From Clostridium drakei (GTDB lineage: Bacteria; Bacillota; Clostridia; Clostridiales; Clostridiaceae): DNA of 64,000 nt. Below, one piece after another: positions 26,518 to 34,779 of this stretch (within the stretch, counting starts at the first letter, position 1; every line of letters begins with the position of its first letter). Made by a program: the position numbers and the translations under genes. Where the stretch lies: NCBI RefSeq assembly GCF_000633595.2, contig NZ_JIBU02000005.1, positions 1 through 64,000 of the forward strand, written 5' to 3'. The notes below the pieces were generated by a model that searched no databases, had not been told where the DNA came from, and worked only from the letters and a program-made list of their open reading frames with translations.

Positions 26518-26546
26518 TTGACATATATATCATAATATCGTAATAT
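26518..26546 (+). promoter_or_regulatory. promoter of the HesB selenoprotein-trx operon with overlapping operator
   Basis: TTGACA (26518-26523), 17-base spacer, TAATAT (26541-26546). The spacer and -10 contain, on the minus strand, ATATTACGATATTATGATA, which recurs exactly in the promoter at 51.1 kb. A 170-base leader follows, with possible stems (TGTGT/ACACA around 26579-26594). Confidence 0.7.
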
Positions 26547-26716
26547 ATAAATATAAAGATTGAAGCTGGATTCGAAAATGTGTTGTTATACACAATTTGA
26601 TGTGAATAGTTGTTAATTCAGCATGTTTTCATACTTATAAAAATTATAAGCTAGGCAGAAATTAATTATATAAATATTGATTGAAATAAAAAATGTGAAA
26701 GAAAGGTGATATTATT

Positions 26717-27016
26717 ATGATTAAAGTTACTAAAAAAGCAGCTGAAAAATTTAATGAAATCAGAAAAAAAGCTAAAAATCCTGAAAATGCAATATTAAGA
26801 GTTGTTTTTGCAGGTTATGGATGAGGTGGTCCAAAATTGCAGTTAACTCTGGATGAGTCAAAAAATAACGATGATATAATTGTTAAATCAGAAGGTATAA
26901 ATGTTGTTTATAGTTCAGATTTGAAGGAATATGTGGATGAATCAACTATTGATTATTCAACTGGTTGGTTTAGACGAGGGTTTACTATACTTGGAGGCAA
27001 TGCTTCTTCATGCTAA
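26717..27016 (+). CDS. HesB/IscA-like selenoprotein (in-frame UGA = Sec36)
   Basis: A 99-aa protein read through an in-frame TGA at 26822-26824. The frame starts at ATG 26717 after AAAGGTGAT and ends at TAA 27014. Around the TGA it reads AGYG-U-GGPKLQLTLDE, the position where HesB/IscA-type proteins have the first metal-binding cysteine (GCGGP); it ends GWFRRGFTILGGNASSC with the usual C-terminal cysteine. A stem CAG-UUAACU-CUG (26840-26851) lies 16-27 bases after the UGA, the distance expected for a bacterial SECIS. HesB-like selenoproteins with this motif are known in Clostridia. It is followed 60 bases later by thioredoxin. It probably binds or reduces a metal or thiol partner; its function is unknown. 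Confidence 0.9.
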
Positions 27017-27075
27017 AGAATGAAGAAAATATTAAATAAAATGAAAAGTTATACTTGAAAGGAAGGTTTTTAGTT

Positions 27076-27390
27076 ATGGCAAAAATAATAAATAGTAGTG
27101 AATTTCAAAAGGATGTTTTAAATAGTAATGAAACAATATTAGTGGATTTTTTTGCAGAATGGTGTGGACCATGTAAGATGGTATCTCCAGTCTTAGAAGA
27201 ATTAAGTACAGAGTTTGAAGGAAAGGCTAAAATATTTAAAGTTGATGTTGATAAAAGTGGTGATTTGGCAGGAAAATATGGAATTACAGGTGTACCAACA
27301 TTAATAATTTTCAAAGATGGTAAAGCAGTTGATAAGATGGTAGGTTTTCAACCTAAGGAAATACTTAAAGCTAGATTGCAGCAGTATTAA
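27076..27390 (+). CDS. trxA: thioredoxin
   Basis: A 104-aa classic thioredoxin: active site WCGPC at 29-33, cis-proline in GVPTLIIF, C-terminal MVGFQPKEIL. The start at 27076 follows AAGGAAGG; the frame opens seven codons earlier. It is the second gene of an operon with the HesB-like selenoprotein, whose selenol or its disulfide partner it may reduce. Not next to a thioredoxin reductase gene. Confidence 0.94.
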   Translation: MAKIINSSEFQKDVLNSNETILVDFFAEWCGPCKMVSPVLEELSTEFEGKAKIFKVDVDKSGDLAGKYGITGVPTLIIFKDGKAVDKMVGFQPKEILKARLQQY

Positions 27391-27452
27391 AATTAGGATG
27401 AACAACTATTTATTGCAAAGTTATAATAAGTAAATAATAAAAGAACAATTTG

Positions 27453-27498
27453 ACACAAGAGTATGTAAGCGAATTAGCTTTCAACTATACTCTTGTGT
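27453..27498 (+). terminator. terminator after thioredoxin
   Basis: Twelve-bp stem ACACAAGAGTAT/ATACTCTTGTGT (27453-27464, 27487-27498) followed by TTTCTTTT. The loop begins GTAAGC, like the hairpin at 41493-41534, so the two may be related repeat units. Confidence 0.8.
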
Positions 27499-27838
27499 TT
27501 TCTTTTATAATTGCTTTTGTGATGGAAGTTTATGATTACTATATATTTGCATATATTACAGATAAAATTATTTCATCTATTGAAAAAGAAAGAATTTATA
27601 AAAATATTAAAAGTTTTGAATAGATATTTTTGGAGTTTAAAATCAAGTGATTTTTATACTGAGGTGGGAGTATTAGCAATGATAGTAATTGTATAAAATT
27701 TTAGATAGTAAGCAGTTGTACAAAATTTAGTATTTTTTATTATGTATGGTATAATAACTACTGAGAATTAATGTGATGTATTTATTAAACATAAATGTAA
27801 AACAATTTTATGATTAAAAAAACAGGAGGACTATATGA
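27499..27838 (+). other. gap before the Fe-S assembly pair
   Basis: No convincing gene. A 33-codon open frame (27522-27623) lacks a ribosome site. A direct repeat TTGTA(T/C)AAAATTT occurs at about 27688 and 27716, and TATAAT near 27758 could be the -10 box of the smsC promoter, so the repeats may be regulator sites. Confidence 0.35.
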
Positions 27839-28570
27839 ATGTTAGAATTAAAAAATCTATCTTTAGAATTAGAAAATGATAATAAAAAAGTTAATATTCT
27901 ACAAAATATAAATCTGAAGTTTGAAAAAAATAAAATATATGCAATTACTGGTCCAAATGGTGGCGGTAAATCATCTCTAGCCAAAACAATAATGGGAATA
28001 TATAAGACTACTTCTGGAAATATATTATTAGATGGAGAGGATATTACAAATTTAAATATTACAGAGAGAGCTAGACAAGGTGTAGGATTTGCTTTTCAGC
28101 AACCGGCAAGATTTAAAGGAATAAAAGTAAATGAATTATTAAACTTAGCTGCAAAGGATAATGAAGTAAACATATGTAAATTGCTTTTAGATGTAGGACT
28201 TTGTGCTCAAGATTATGTGAATAGAGATGTGGATTCCAGCCTTTCTGGAGGAGAACTTAAGAGAATAGAAATAGCAACTATACTTGCTAGAAATCTTAAA
28301 GTGGCATTATTTGATGAACCAGAAGCAGGAATAGATTTATGGAGCTTTAAAAAATTAGTTGAAACTTTTGAAAATATGAATAGAAAGCAAGAAACAACTA
28401 TAATTATAATATCTCATCAAGAGAGAATTTTAAATTTAGCAGATGAAGTTATTATATTGTCAGATGGTACAATTAAAGAAATAACTTCAAAAGAAAATAT
28501 ACTTGCACAAATAATAAAAAATGACAGTTGTAATTGTGGTGAAACTTGTGAAAAAGGGAGGACTTTTTAG
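27839..28570 (+). CDS. sufC: SufC-like ATPase of a minimal Fe-S assembly system
   Basis: A 243-aa ABC-type ATPase: Walker A GPNGGGKSS (about 41-49), signature LSGGELKRIEIA, Walker B ALFDEPEAGIDL, and the SufC-type Q-loop FAFQQPARFKG. The C-terminus adds CNCGETCEKG, a cysteine-rich tail. The ATG at 27839 is nine bases after AGGAGG; an overlapping ATG at 27835 is in another frame. The stop touches the start of the sufB-like gene. Two-gene SufC-SufB (SmsCB) modules are the stripped-down Fe-S scaffolds of methanogens and many Clostridia. Confidence 0.92.
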   Translation: MLELKNLSLELENDNKKVNILQNINLKFEKNKIYAITGPNGGGKSSLAKTIMGIYKTTSGNILLDGEDITNLNITERARQGVGFAFQQPARFKGIKVNELLNLAAKDNEVNICKLLLDVGLCAQDYVNRDVDSSLSGGELKRIEIATILARNLKVALFDEPEAGIDLWSFKKLVETFENMNRKQETTIIIISHQERILNLADEVIILSDGTIKEITSKENILAQIIKNDSCNCGETCEKGRTF

Positions 28571-29491
28571 ATGTTGGATGCGTTAGATAAAAGTATGTTA
28601 GATCAAATGTCAGGACTTCATGAATTGCCAATCGGTGCTTATAATATAAGAAAAAATGGAGAAAAGGCTGCAAGAAACACTACAGCAAATATAGACATAG
28701 TAACAAAAGAAGATAAACCTGGTATAAATATAATAGTAAAACCTGGGACTAAAAATGAAAGTGTACATATACCTGTAATTATAACACAGGAAGGCTTAAA
28801 CGATGTTGTATATAATACTTTTGAAATTGGTGAAGGATCAGATGTGCTTATAGTAGCAGGCTGTGGTATACATAATCCAGGTGATACAAAATCTCAACAT
28901 GATGGAGTTCATGAATTTTTTATTAGAAAAGGTGCTCGTATAAAATATGTAGAGAAACACTTTGGAGAAGGTAATGGAAATGGTGAAAGAGTATTGAATC
29001 CTAAAACAATAATCGAGGTTGAAGAAGGAGGATATGCAGAACTAGAATTAATTCAAATAAAAGGGGTAGACAGTACTAAAAGGGATACAGAAATAAAACT
29101 TCATAAAGATGCTAAAGTTGTAGTAATAGAAAGACTTCTTACATATAAGAATCAAGATGCAGAGTCTATAATAAATGTAGAAATGGTAGGGAAAGACTCT
29201 TCTGCACAAATAATTTCTCGTTCTGTAGCTAGAGATGATTCAAGGCAAATGTTTCATTTAAATATGTCTGGATATGAAAGATGTAGAGGTCATATACAAT
29301 GCGATTCCATAATAATGGATAAAGCTAGAGTAGAATCTATACCTAAAATATCAGCATTCCATTCAGATTCTCAACTTATACATGAAGCTGCCATAGGAAG
29401 AATTGCTAACGACCAGCTCATAAAGCTTATGTCTTTAGGACTTTCAGAAAAAGAAGCAGAAGACACGATATTAAATGGATTCCTAAAATAG
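28571..29491 (+). CDS. sufB: SufB/SufD-like scaffold protein of a minimal Fe-S assembly system
   Basis: A 306-aa short SufB/SufD-family beta-helix protein, well below the 420-480 residues of full SufB or SufD, as in the SmsB form. The core has VLIVAGCGIHNPGD, SVARDDSRQMFHLNMSG, RGHIQCDSIIMD and EAAIGRIANDQLIKLMSLGLSEKEAEDTILNGFL; the last is the canonical SufB/D C-terminal signature with the conserved Glu. C238-like (HIQCD) and the GCG cysteine may be cluster ligands. It begins directly after the sufC stop. No SufS, SufU or SufE is encoded here. Confidence 0.9.
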   Translation: MLDALDKSMLDQMSGLHELPIGAYNIRKNGEKAARNTTANIDIVTKEDKPGINIIVKPGTKNESVHIPVIITQEGLNDVVYNTFEIGEGSDVLIVAGCGIHNPGDTKSQHDGVHEFFIRKGARIKYVEKHFGEGNGNGERVLNPKTIIEVEEGGYAELELIQIKGVDSTKRDTEIKLHKDAKVVVIERLLTYKNQDAESIINVEMVGKDSSAQIISRSVARDDSRQMFHLNMSGYERCRGHIQCDSIIMDKARVESIPKISAFHSDSQLIHEAAIGRIANDQLIKLMSLGLSEKEAEDTILNGFLK

Positions 29492-29602
29492 AGGACAATT
29501 GACAGAGGACAATGAAGGTGAGTTTTCCTCCTTACGTCAGAAAACTAATTTATCTGATGGCTACCTACACTTTCCTTTGTCAATTGTCATCTGTCCTCTG
29601 AG
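29491..29602. repeat. inverted repeat element (GAGGACA family)
   Basis: The left end GAGGACAATTGACAGAGGAC and the right end (29573-29602) are near reverse complements around a less conserved middle. The inner word AATGAAGGTGAGTTTTCCT (29510-29528) is shared, apart from one base, with the repeat arm at 2613-2630. It lies between the convergent sufB and yeiH genes and may serve as terminator. Confidence 0.65.
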
Positions 29603-29615
29603 AAAGTTGCTTTCC

Positions 29616-30611
29616 TTAAAAAATTCCCATTATAAAATGCTGTACTCCAAGTGAAGTAAGTGCTAAAACAACCCAACATGTAAAACCTAATACAATTGGT
29701 CTTACACCATTCTTAACAAGTTCTACAATATTAGTATTTAATCCTACAGACACCATTGCCATTACAATTACGAATTTTCCAGCTTCTGATAAAAACTTAG
29801 TAAGTGCAGCTGGTATAGGAATAAATGTGTTTATTACAGAGGCAGCTACAAATCCAAGTACAAACCAAGGGAATATTTTGCTAATACTGTAAGATCCTTT
29901 TTTACCTTTAGATTCTTTTTTAGAAGTATAAATAGCAAGTGCCAAAGTAATTGGAACAATTGCTAAGGTTCTTGTAAGTTTTACTATAACTGCAAGATTA
30001 CCTGCTGCAGTGCTGTAAGAATAGCCAGCAGCTACTACAGATGAAGTATCATTAACAGCTGTTCCGGCCCAAAGTCCAAAGCATTGATTGCTCATGTTAA
30101 ATAAATGACCAAGGAATGGAAACAAAAAGGCTGCAATAGCATTAAAAAGAAATATGGTTGATATAGAATGAGCTACTTCTTGCTCATTTGCATTAATAAC
30201 TGGAGCTGTTGCTGCAATAGCGGAACCACCACATATGGAAGAACCAACACCAATCAAGGCTGCTGTTTTCCCATTTATTTTTAATAATTTACCTGCAATA
30301 TAAGCAGTAATGAATGCTGCTGTTAGTGTAAAAAGCATTAAAAGAATTGTTTGCTTTCCTACTTTAAAAACATTGAAAAGATTCATGCCAAATCCCATAA
30401 GAATAATTGAATATTGAAGTAACTTTTTTGCAGTAAAGGTTACTCCTGTATTAAAATAGCTTGGTCTTTTCCAAAAGGCTAAAATCATTCCAAATAAGAT
30501 GCCAAGTACAGGGCTTCCTATAATAGGAAAAGCATTTCCAATTATCCATGCTGGAATTGCTATAATTAGAGCAAGTATAATCCCATATAATTTGTTATTT
30601 GTTGTTTTCAT
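29616..30611 (-). CDS. YeiH-family putative sulfate exporter
   Basis: A 331-aa membrane protein of the UPF0324/YeiH family with about ten helices. Family marks: SPVLGILFGMILAF, KLLQYSIILMGFGMNL, GVGSSICGGSAIAATAPV and WAGTAVNDTSSVVAAGYSYS. Homologs are linked to export of sulfate or sulfonate-derived anions and to cysteine or taurine metabolism. The start at 30611 follows GGAGGAG. Divergent from a LysR regulator, which is the usual controller of yeiH. Confidence 0.9.
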   Translation of the reverse strand: MKTTNNKLYGIILALIIAIPAWIIGNAFPIIGSPVLGILFGMILAFWKRPSYFNTGVTFTAKKLLQYSIILMGFGMNLFNVFKVGKQTILLMLFTLTAAFITAYIAGKLLKINGKTAALIGVGSSICGGSAIAATAPVINANEQEVAHSISTIFLFNAIAAFLFPFLGHLFNMSNQCFGLWAGTAVNDTSSVVAAGYSYSTAAGNLAVIVKLTRTLAIVPITLALAIYTSKKESKGKKGSYSISKIFPWFVLGFVAASVINTFIPIPAALTKFLSEAGKFVIVMAMVSVGLNTNIVELVKNGVRPIVLGFTCWVVLALTSLGVQHFIMGIF

Positions 30612-30718
30612 AATATCTCCTCCGATCTGTTTCTTATGATACACCTTGACATTGTATAAGTAAAATATTATTATTTAATCAATATAATAAGTATATACTA
30701 ATGTATAAGGAGAATATT

Positions 30719-31597
30719 ATGACTTTAAGACACTTTAAAATATTTGTTGCTGTATGTGACAAAATGAACATGACGAAGGCTTCTGACACATTATTTATGT
30801 CTCAATCGGCAGTTAGCCAGGCAATTTCTGAACTTGAAAATCACTATGGGCTGCGCCTTTTTGAACGGCTTTCGAAAAAACTTTATATAACTCAGGCAGG
30901 AGAAAAATTGCTCAGCTATGCTAGATATATTATTAAATTAAATATAGAGCTTGAAAATGAAATGAAAACTCTGAATGAAAAAGGATCTATACGTATTGGT
31001 GCAAGTGTTACCGTTGGAGCTTATGTACTTCCTAAACTTGTTTCACATTTTCAAAGAGAAAATACTGAAGTTGATATACAAGTGTATGAAGAAAACACTA
31101 CGAAAATTGAAAAAATGCTTCTTCATGATGAAATTGATTTAGCACTTGTAGAAGGAGAAACAACAAATTCAGATATTATAAACAAGCCATTTATGAATGA
31201 TGAACTTGTACTTATTTGTGGATCTAATCATAGATTTTCAAAACTATCTTACATTGAACCTCATGAGCTTGAAAATGAAAAGTTTATTATTCGTGAAGAA
31301 GGAAGCGGAACGCGTAAAACCTTTGAGGATAAAATGATAGAAAACCAATTAACATGGCAAGTTGCCTGGGTTTGTAATAATACTGATACTATAAAAACTG
31401 CAGTTGTAGAAGGGTTAGGAGTTTCAGTGATTTCAAGAAATTCAGTAATAAATGAATTAGATTCTAGAATTCTTTGTGAGATACCTATAAAAGGTATAAA
31501 ATTTAAAAGACAGTTTAAAATCATATATCATAAGAACAAATATTTGACAGAAATAATGCAGCGTTTTATGAATTGTTGTGAAGTAAAGTATAAATAA
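30719..31597 (+). CDS. LysR-family regulator
   Basis: A 292-aa LysR regulator: N-terminal helix-turn-helix (MTKASDTLFMSQSAVSQAISELENHYGLRLFER) and a periplasmic-binding-like effector domain from about 90. The ATG at 30719 has AAGGAG upstream. It is divergent from yeiH with 107 bases between, so it likely activates the exporter. It resembles CysL/YeiE-type regulators of sulfur metabolism by context only. Confidence 0.9.
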   Translation: MTLRHFKIFVAVCDKMNMTKASDTLFMSQSAVSQAISELENHYGLRLFERLSKKLYITQAGEKLLSYARYIIKLNIELENEMKTLNEKGSIRIGASVTVGAYVLPKLVSHFQRENTEVDIQVYEENTTKIEKMLLHDEIDLALVEGETTNSDIINKPFMNDELVLICGSNHRFSKLSYIEPHELENEKFIIREEGSGTRKTFEDKMIENQLTWQVAWVCNNTDTIKTAVVEGLGVSVISRNSVINELDSRILCEIPIKGIKFKRQFKIIYHKNKYLTEIMQRFMNCCEVKYK

Positions 31598-31626
31598 ATT
31601 CTAGAAGTTATTTGACAATTAACTTA

Positions 31627-31654
31627 TTGCCAAAACGGTTGAAACATATATAAT
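31627..31654 (+). promoter_or_regulatory. lgt promoter, ROK-type shared box
   Basis: TTGCCA (31627-31632), 16-base spacer, TATAAT (31649-31654). The segment CTTATTGCCAAAACGGTT (31623-31640) matches the ROK-gene promoter at 32675 with one change, pointing to a common regulator binding across the -35 box. Confidence 0.65.
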
Positions 31655-31770
31655 TATATTATAAATAAAAAAGTATTAAAAGAAATGTTAATAATTAGGT
31701 TAATTTCAGGTAAAAAAAATCAATCGATGTATTAAGAAGGTACACGATATATGAAAAGAGGAGTATAGAA

Positions 31771-32526
31771 ATGCATCCAATACTATTCAAATTTGGTTCA
31801 ATTACTATATACAGTTATGGCCTTATGATAGCCATAGGTATAATAGCTGCATTGCTGCTATCAACATACAGAGCGAGGAAATTAGGTTTTAACGAAGATG
31901 TAATTATAGACTTAGGCATATATGGAATAATAGGAGGTTTTATCGGATCTAAACTTTTATTTTGGATGGTAGAATTCCAAAATGTAATTCATGACCCTAA
32001 ATATATTTTTGAAACGTTAACTAGCGGATTTGTAGTATATGGAGGTATAATGGGAGGTATTTTAACAGGATATGCCTATTGTAAAAAAAAGAAGTTAGAT
32101 TTTTGGGGCTATTTAGATTTAATAGTACCAGCAATTGCGTTAGCTCAAGGTTTTGGAAGAATAGGATGCTTTGAAACAGGCTGCTGCTTTGGAAGAGAAA
32201 CGGATAGCATTTTGGGGATAGTGTTTCAAAAATCTTTATATGCACCAAATGGAGTACCACTAATACCTACACAGCTTTTTTCAAGTGCGGGAGATTTTAT
32301 AATAGCAGGTATACTTCTTTATTACTCATCAAAGTCTAAAAGAAAGGGACAAGTGTCAGGACTTTATATGATTTTATATAGTATAGGAAGATTTATTATT
32401 GAAATATTTAGAGGAGACCAAAGAGGTAATGTTGGATTTTTATCAACTTCACAATTTATTTGTATATTTATATTTTTTATAGGTATTTATGTTTTTGGTT
32501 TTGCTAATAAAGAAAAAAATGATTAG
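31771..32526 (+). CDS. lgt: prolipoprotein diacylglyceryl transferase
   Basis: A 251-aa membrane enzyme that adds diacylglycerol to the lipobox cysteine of prelipoproteins. Seven helices; the signature reads ALAQGFGRIGCFETGCCFG (about 122-140), with the catalytic-region Arg in GRIG, and HPILFKFGSITIYSYGLM at the N-terminus and YSIGRFIIEIFRGDQRG near the end. GAGGAG ribosome site. The window encodes lipoproteins (ModA and ZnuA-like) that would be substrates. The promoter box it shares with the ROK gene is unusual for a housekeeping gene. Confidence 0.93.
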   Translation: MHPILFKFGSITIYSYGLMIAIGIIAALLLSTYRARKLGFNEDVIIDLGIYGIIGGFIGSKLLFWMVEFQNVIHDPKYIFETLTSGFVVYGGIMGGILTGYAYCKKKKLDFWGYLDLIVPAIALAQGFGRIGCFETGCCFGRETDSILGIVFQKSLYAPNGVPLIPTQLFSSAGDFIIAGILLYYSSKSKRKGQVSGLYMILYSIGRFIIEIFRGDQRGNVGFLSTSQFICIFIFFIGIYVFGFANKEKND

Positions 32527-32563
32527 TTGATTTCATAAATTTTAAAATAGTAATACATGATAT

Positions 32564-32600
32564 AAGATCAAGCTGTAAAAGTACATTATAGCTTGATCTT
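32564..32600 (+). terminator. terminator of lgt
   Basis: Perfect 11-bp stem AAGATCAAGCT/AGCTTGATCTT followed by TT and a T-rich tail. Confidence 0.85.
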
Positions 32601-32678
32601 TTGCATTTGAATATTTAATTATAAAGCATATATAAAAAGTTATTTAAAAATAAAGTCATAAATTATACAAAAAACTTA

Positions 32679-32706
32679 TTGCCAAAATGGTTAAAAGTTG
32701 TATAAT
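32679..32706 (+). promoter_or_regulatory. ROK-operon promoter with shared box
   Basis: TTGCCA (32679-32684), 16-base spacer, TATAAT (32701-32706). CTTATTGCCAAAATGGTT at 32675-32692 repeats the lgt promoter box. Autoregulation by the ROK protein is likely. Confidence 0.65.
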
Positions 32707-32741
32707 GAAGTTATGACAAATATGTAAAAAAGGAGGTTTAT

Positions 32742-33944
32742 ATGAAGAAAATTTTAAGAGAATTGTCAAATAGAGAATTAGAAACTCTAAATATAATTCA
32801 AAAAAAAGGTTTGATTACAAAGAAAAGTATACAAGCTATAACAGATATGACATTGACTACTTTAAATAGAGTAATGAAAAGTCTTGAAGATAAAAAATTA
32901 ATAGCTGAGGCAGGCATATCAAAGTCAACAGGAGGTAGAAAGGCAGTAAAATATAGTGTGGCAGAAAATGGGCTATATGCTATAGGAGTCGATATATCAA
33001 GAACTTATGTAAGAATAATTATATTAAATTTGAAAATGACAATTTTAGCAAAAGAAGAGTTTTTTATGAATGATACTTTTTCTCCAGAGAAAACTGTTGA
33101 AAAAATTGGAAATTTAATAAATGAAGAATTATTAAAATTGTCAATAGATAAAAATGAGGTATTAGGTATAGGTATAGGCACTGTAGGACAATTGGATAGA
33201 GAAAAAGGTATTATGCTAAATCCTGAAAATTTTTTCAATGAAGATTGGGGTAATGTTCCTATAAGAGATATGTTGGAGAAGAAAACTTTACTTCCATGTT
33301 TCATAGATAATGGAACTAATGCTGCTGTTTTAGCTGAGTACCTATTTGGCAAAGGAAAAGATTTAAAAAATGTTGTATATATACATTGTGGAATTGGAAT
33401 AAGATCAGCAGTTATAAATAATGGAATTATTATTAGAACTATGAGGGATTCAGAAGATTCATTTGCACATATGGTTATAGACTTCAATGGTGAAAAGTGT
33501 AGTTGTGGTAATAAAGGATGCTTGGAGAGTTATTCATCTATTAATGCAATAGTTAAAAGTTTTAATTCAACATTAAAAAATAATAGTGATAGTGTAAATG
33601 AAGAAATAAAAGAAGAAGATTATAAGAAAATATTAGAGCTGGCAGTGCATAATAATAAAACTGCTGTAGAAATTATTAATAAAGGTGCTGAAATTCTAGG
33701 GGTCGGACTTGCCAATATGGTGAGAATATTAAATCCTCAATTAGTGATTTTATATGGAACTTTAATTAAAAATTATAAATTGTATTACAATAAATGTATT
33801 GATGCATTTAATAAAAATAACTGCTTAAATAATGAGGTTATATTTAGTGATGGAGGTGAATTTAAAGAAAATGCCATAGCAGTCGGTTCAGGATTAATAG
33901 TAATAGAAAATTATCTAAAAAAAACAGGCATTGGGGGAAAGTAA
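32742..33944 (+). CDS. ROK-family transcriptional regulator
   Basis: A 400-aa NagC/XylR-type protein. A winged helix occupies 10-75 (GLITKKSIQAITDMTLTTLNRVMKSLEDKKLI) and a sugar-kinase-like ROK domain the rest (GVDISRTYVRIIILN, GIGIGTVGQLD, FIDNGTNAAVLAEY), with the zinc-binding CSCGNKGCLE loop near 254-263. The kinase phosphate site is degenerate as usual for regulators. The stop is one base from the TauE start, so it likely controls this exporter. The ligand is unknown. Confidence 0.9.
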   Translation: MKKILRELSNRELETLNIIQKKGLITKKSIQAITDMTLTTLNRVMKSLEDKKLIAEAGISKSTGGRKAVKYSVAENGLYAIGVDISRTYVRIIILNLKMTILAKEEFFMNDTFSPEKTVEKIGNLINEELLKLSIDKNEVLGIGIGTVGQLDREKGIMLNPENFFNEDWGNVPIRDMLEKKTLLPCFIDNGTNAAVLAEYLFGKGKDLKNVVYIHCGIGIRSAVINNGIIIRTMRDSEDSFAHMVIDFNGEKCSCGNKGCLESYSSINAIVKSFNSTLKNNSDSVNEEIKEEDYKKILELAVHNNKTAVEIINKGAEILGVGLANMVRILNPQLVILYGTLIKNYKLYYNKCIDAFNKNNCLNNEVIFSDGGEFKENAIAVGSGLIVIENYLKKTGIGGK

Positions 33945-33945
33945 A

Positions 33946-34779
33946 ATGGTTATAATAGCTTTAAAAATATTTATCATATCAATTATAGCAGGAGTATTAG
34001 GTTCAATTCTTGGACTTGGAGGTGGCATTATAATTACACCAGTACTAACTTTATTCTTTGGAATAGATATAAAATATGCTATAGGTGCAAGTATAGTATC
34101 AGTAATTGCTACTTCAAGTGGAGCAGCTATTGCCTACATAAAAGACAAAATAACAAATATAAGGATAGGAATGTTTCTTGAAATGGCTACAACAACAGGC
34201 GCAATTACAGGAGCGTTTTTAAGTGGAATGATTAGCACTAAATATCTTTACTTGATATTTGGTATAGTATTATTATATTCTGCAGTTAACATGATTAAAA
34301 AATCAAAAAGTGAACTTCCTAAAAATGTAGAAACACATCCTATAGCTAAAAAACTTAATCTAAATGGATCTTATTATGATAAAGTTTTAAATCAGGAAAT
34401 TCAATATAATGTCACTGGTGTCTATGGTGGATTTGGTATGATGTATGTGGCAGGAGTTATATCAGGTCTACTCGGTATAGGAAGTGGTATATTTAAGGTT
34501 ATGGCTATGGATTTATTTATGAAGCTTCCTCTAAAGGTATCCAGTGCTACTAGTAATTTTATGATAGGAGTAACTGCAGCTGCAAGTGCTGGTGTGTATT
34601 TAATTAGAGGAGACATAGATCCTAAAATTTCTGCTCCTGTAGCTTTAGGAGTTTTGTTTGGAGCAACTATTGGAACTAAAGTTATGCAGAATTTAAAGAG
34701 CAAAACTATAAGAAAAATATTTATACCAGTTGTTGTTTATGTTTCAGTAGAAATGATTATAAAAGGATTGGGGGTTTAA
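33946..34779 (+). CDS. TauE/SafE-family anion exporter
   Basis: A 277-aa membrane protein with eight helices and both TauE/SafE repeats (GVLGSILGLGGGIIITPVLTLFFG; VAGVISGLLGIGSGIFKVMAMDL). Family members export sulfite, sulfoacetate and related sulfonates. The start at 33946 has GGGGGAAAG ahead. Cotranscribed with the ROK regulator and a DUF1634 partner. With YeiH nearby this is the second candidate sulfur-anion exporter in the region. Confidence 0.9.
   Translation: MVIIALKIFIISIIAGVLGSILGLGGGIIITPVLTLFFGIDIKYAIGASIVSVIATSSGAAIAYIKDKITNIRIGMFLEMATTTGAITGAFLSGMISTKYLYLIFGIVLLYSAVNMIKKSKSELPKNVETHPIAKKLNLNGSYYDKVLNQEIQYNVTGVYGGFGMMYVAGVISGLLGIGSGIFKVMAMDLFMKLPLKVSSATSNFMIGVTAAASAGVYLIRGDIDPKISAPVALGVLFGATIGTKVMQNLKSKTIRKIFIPVVVYVSVEMIIKGLGV

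Noticed and set aside
27522-27623. 33-codon open frame after thioredoxin
   Set aside because: No ribosome site and no recognisable family; sits just after a terminator.
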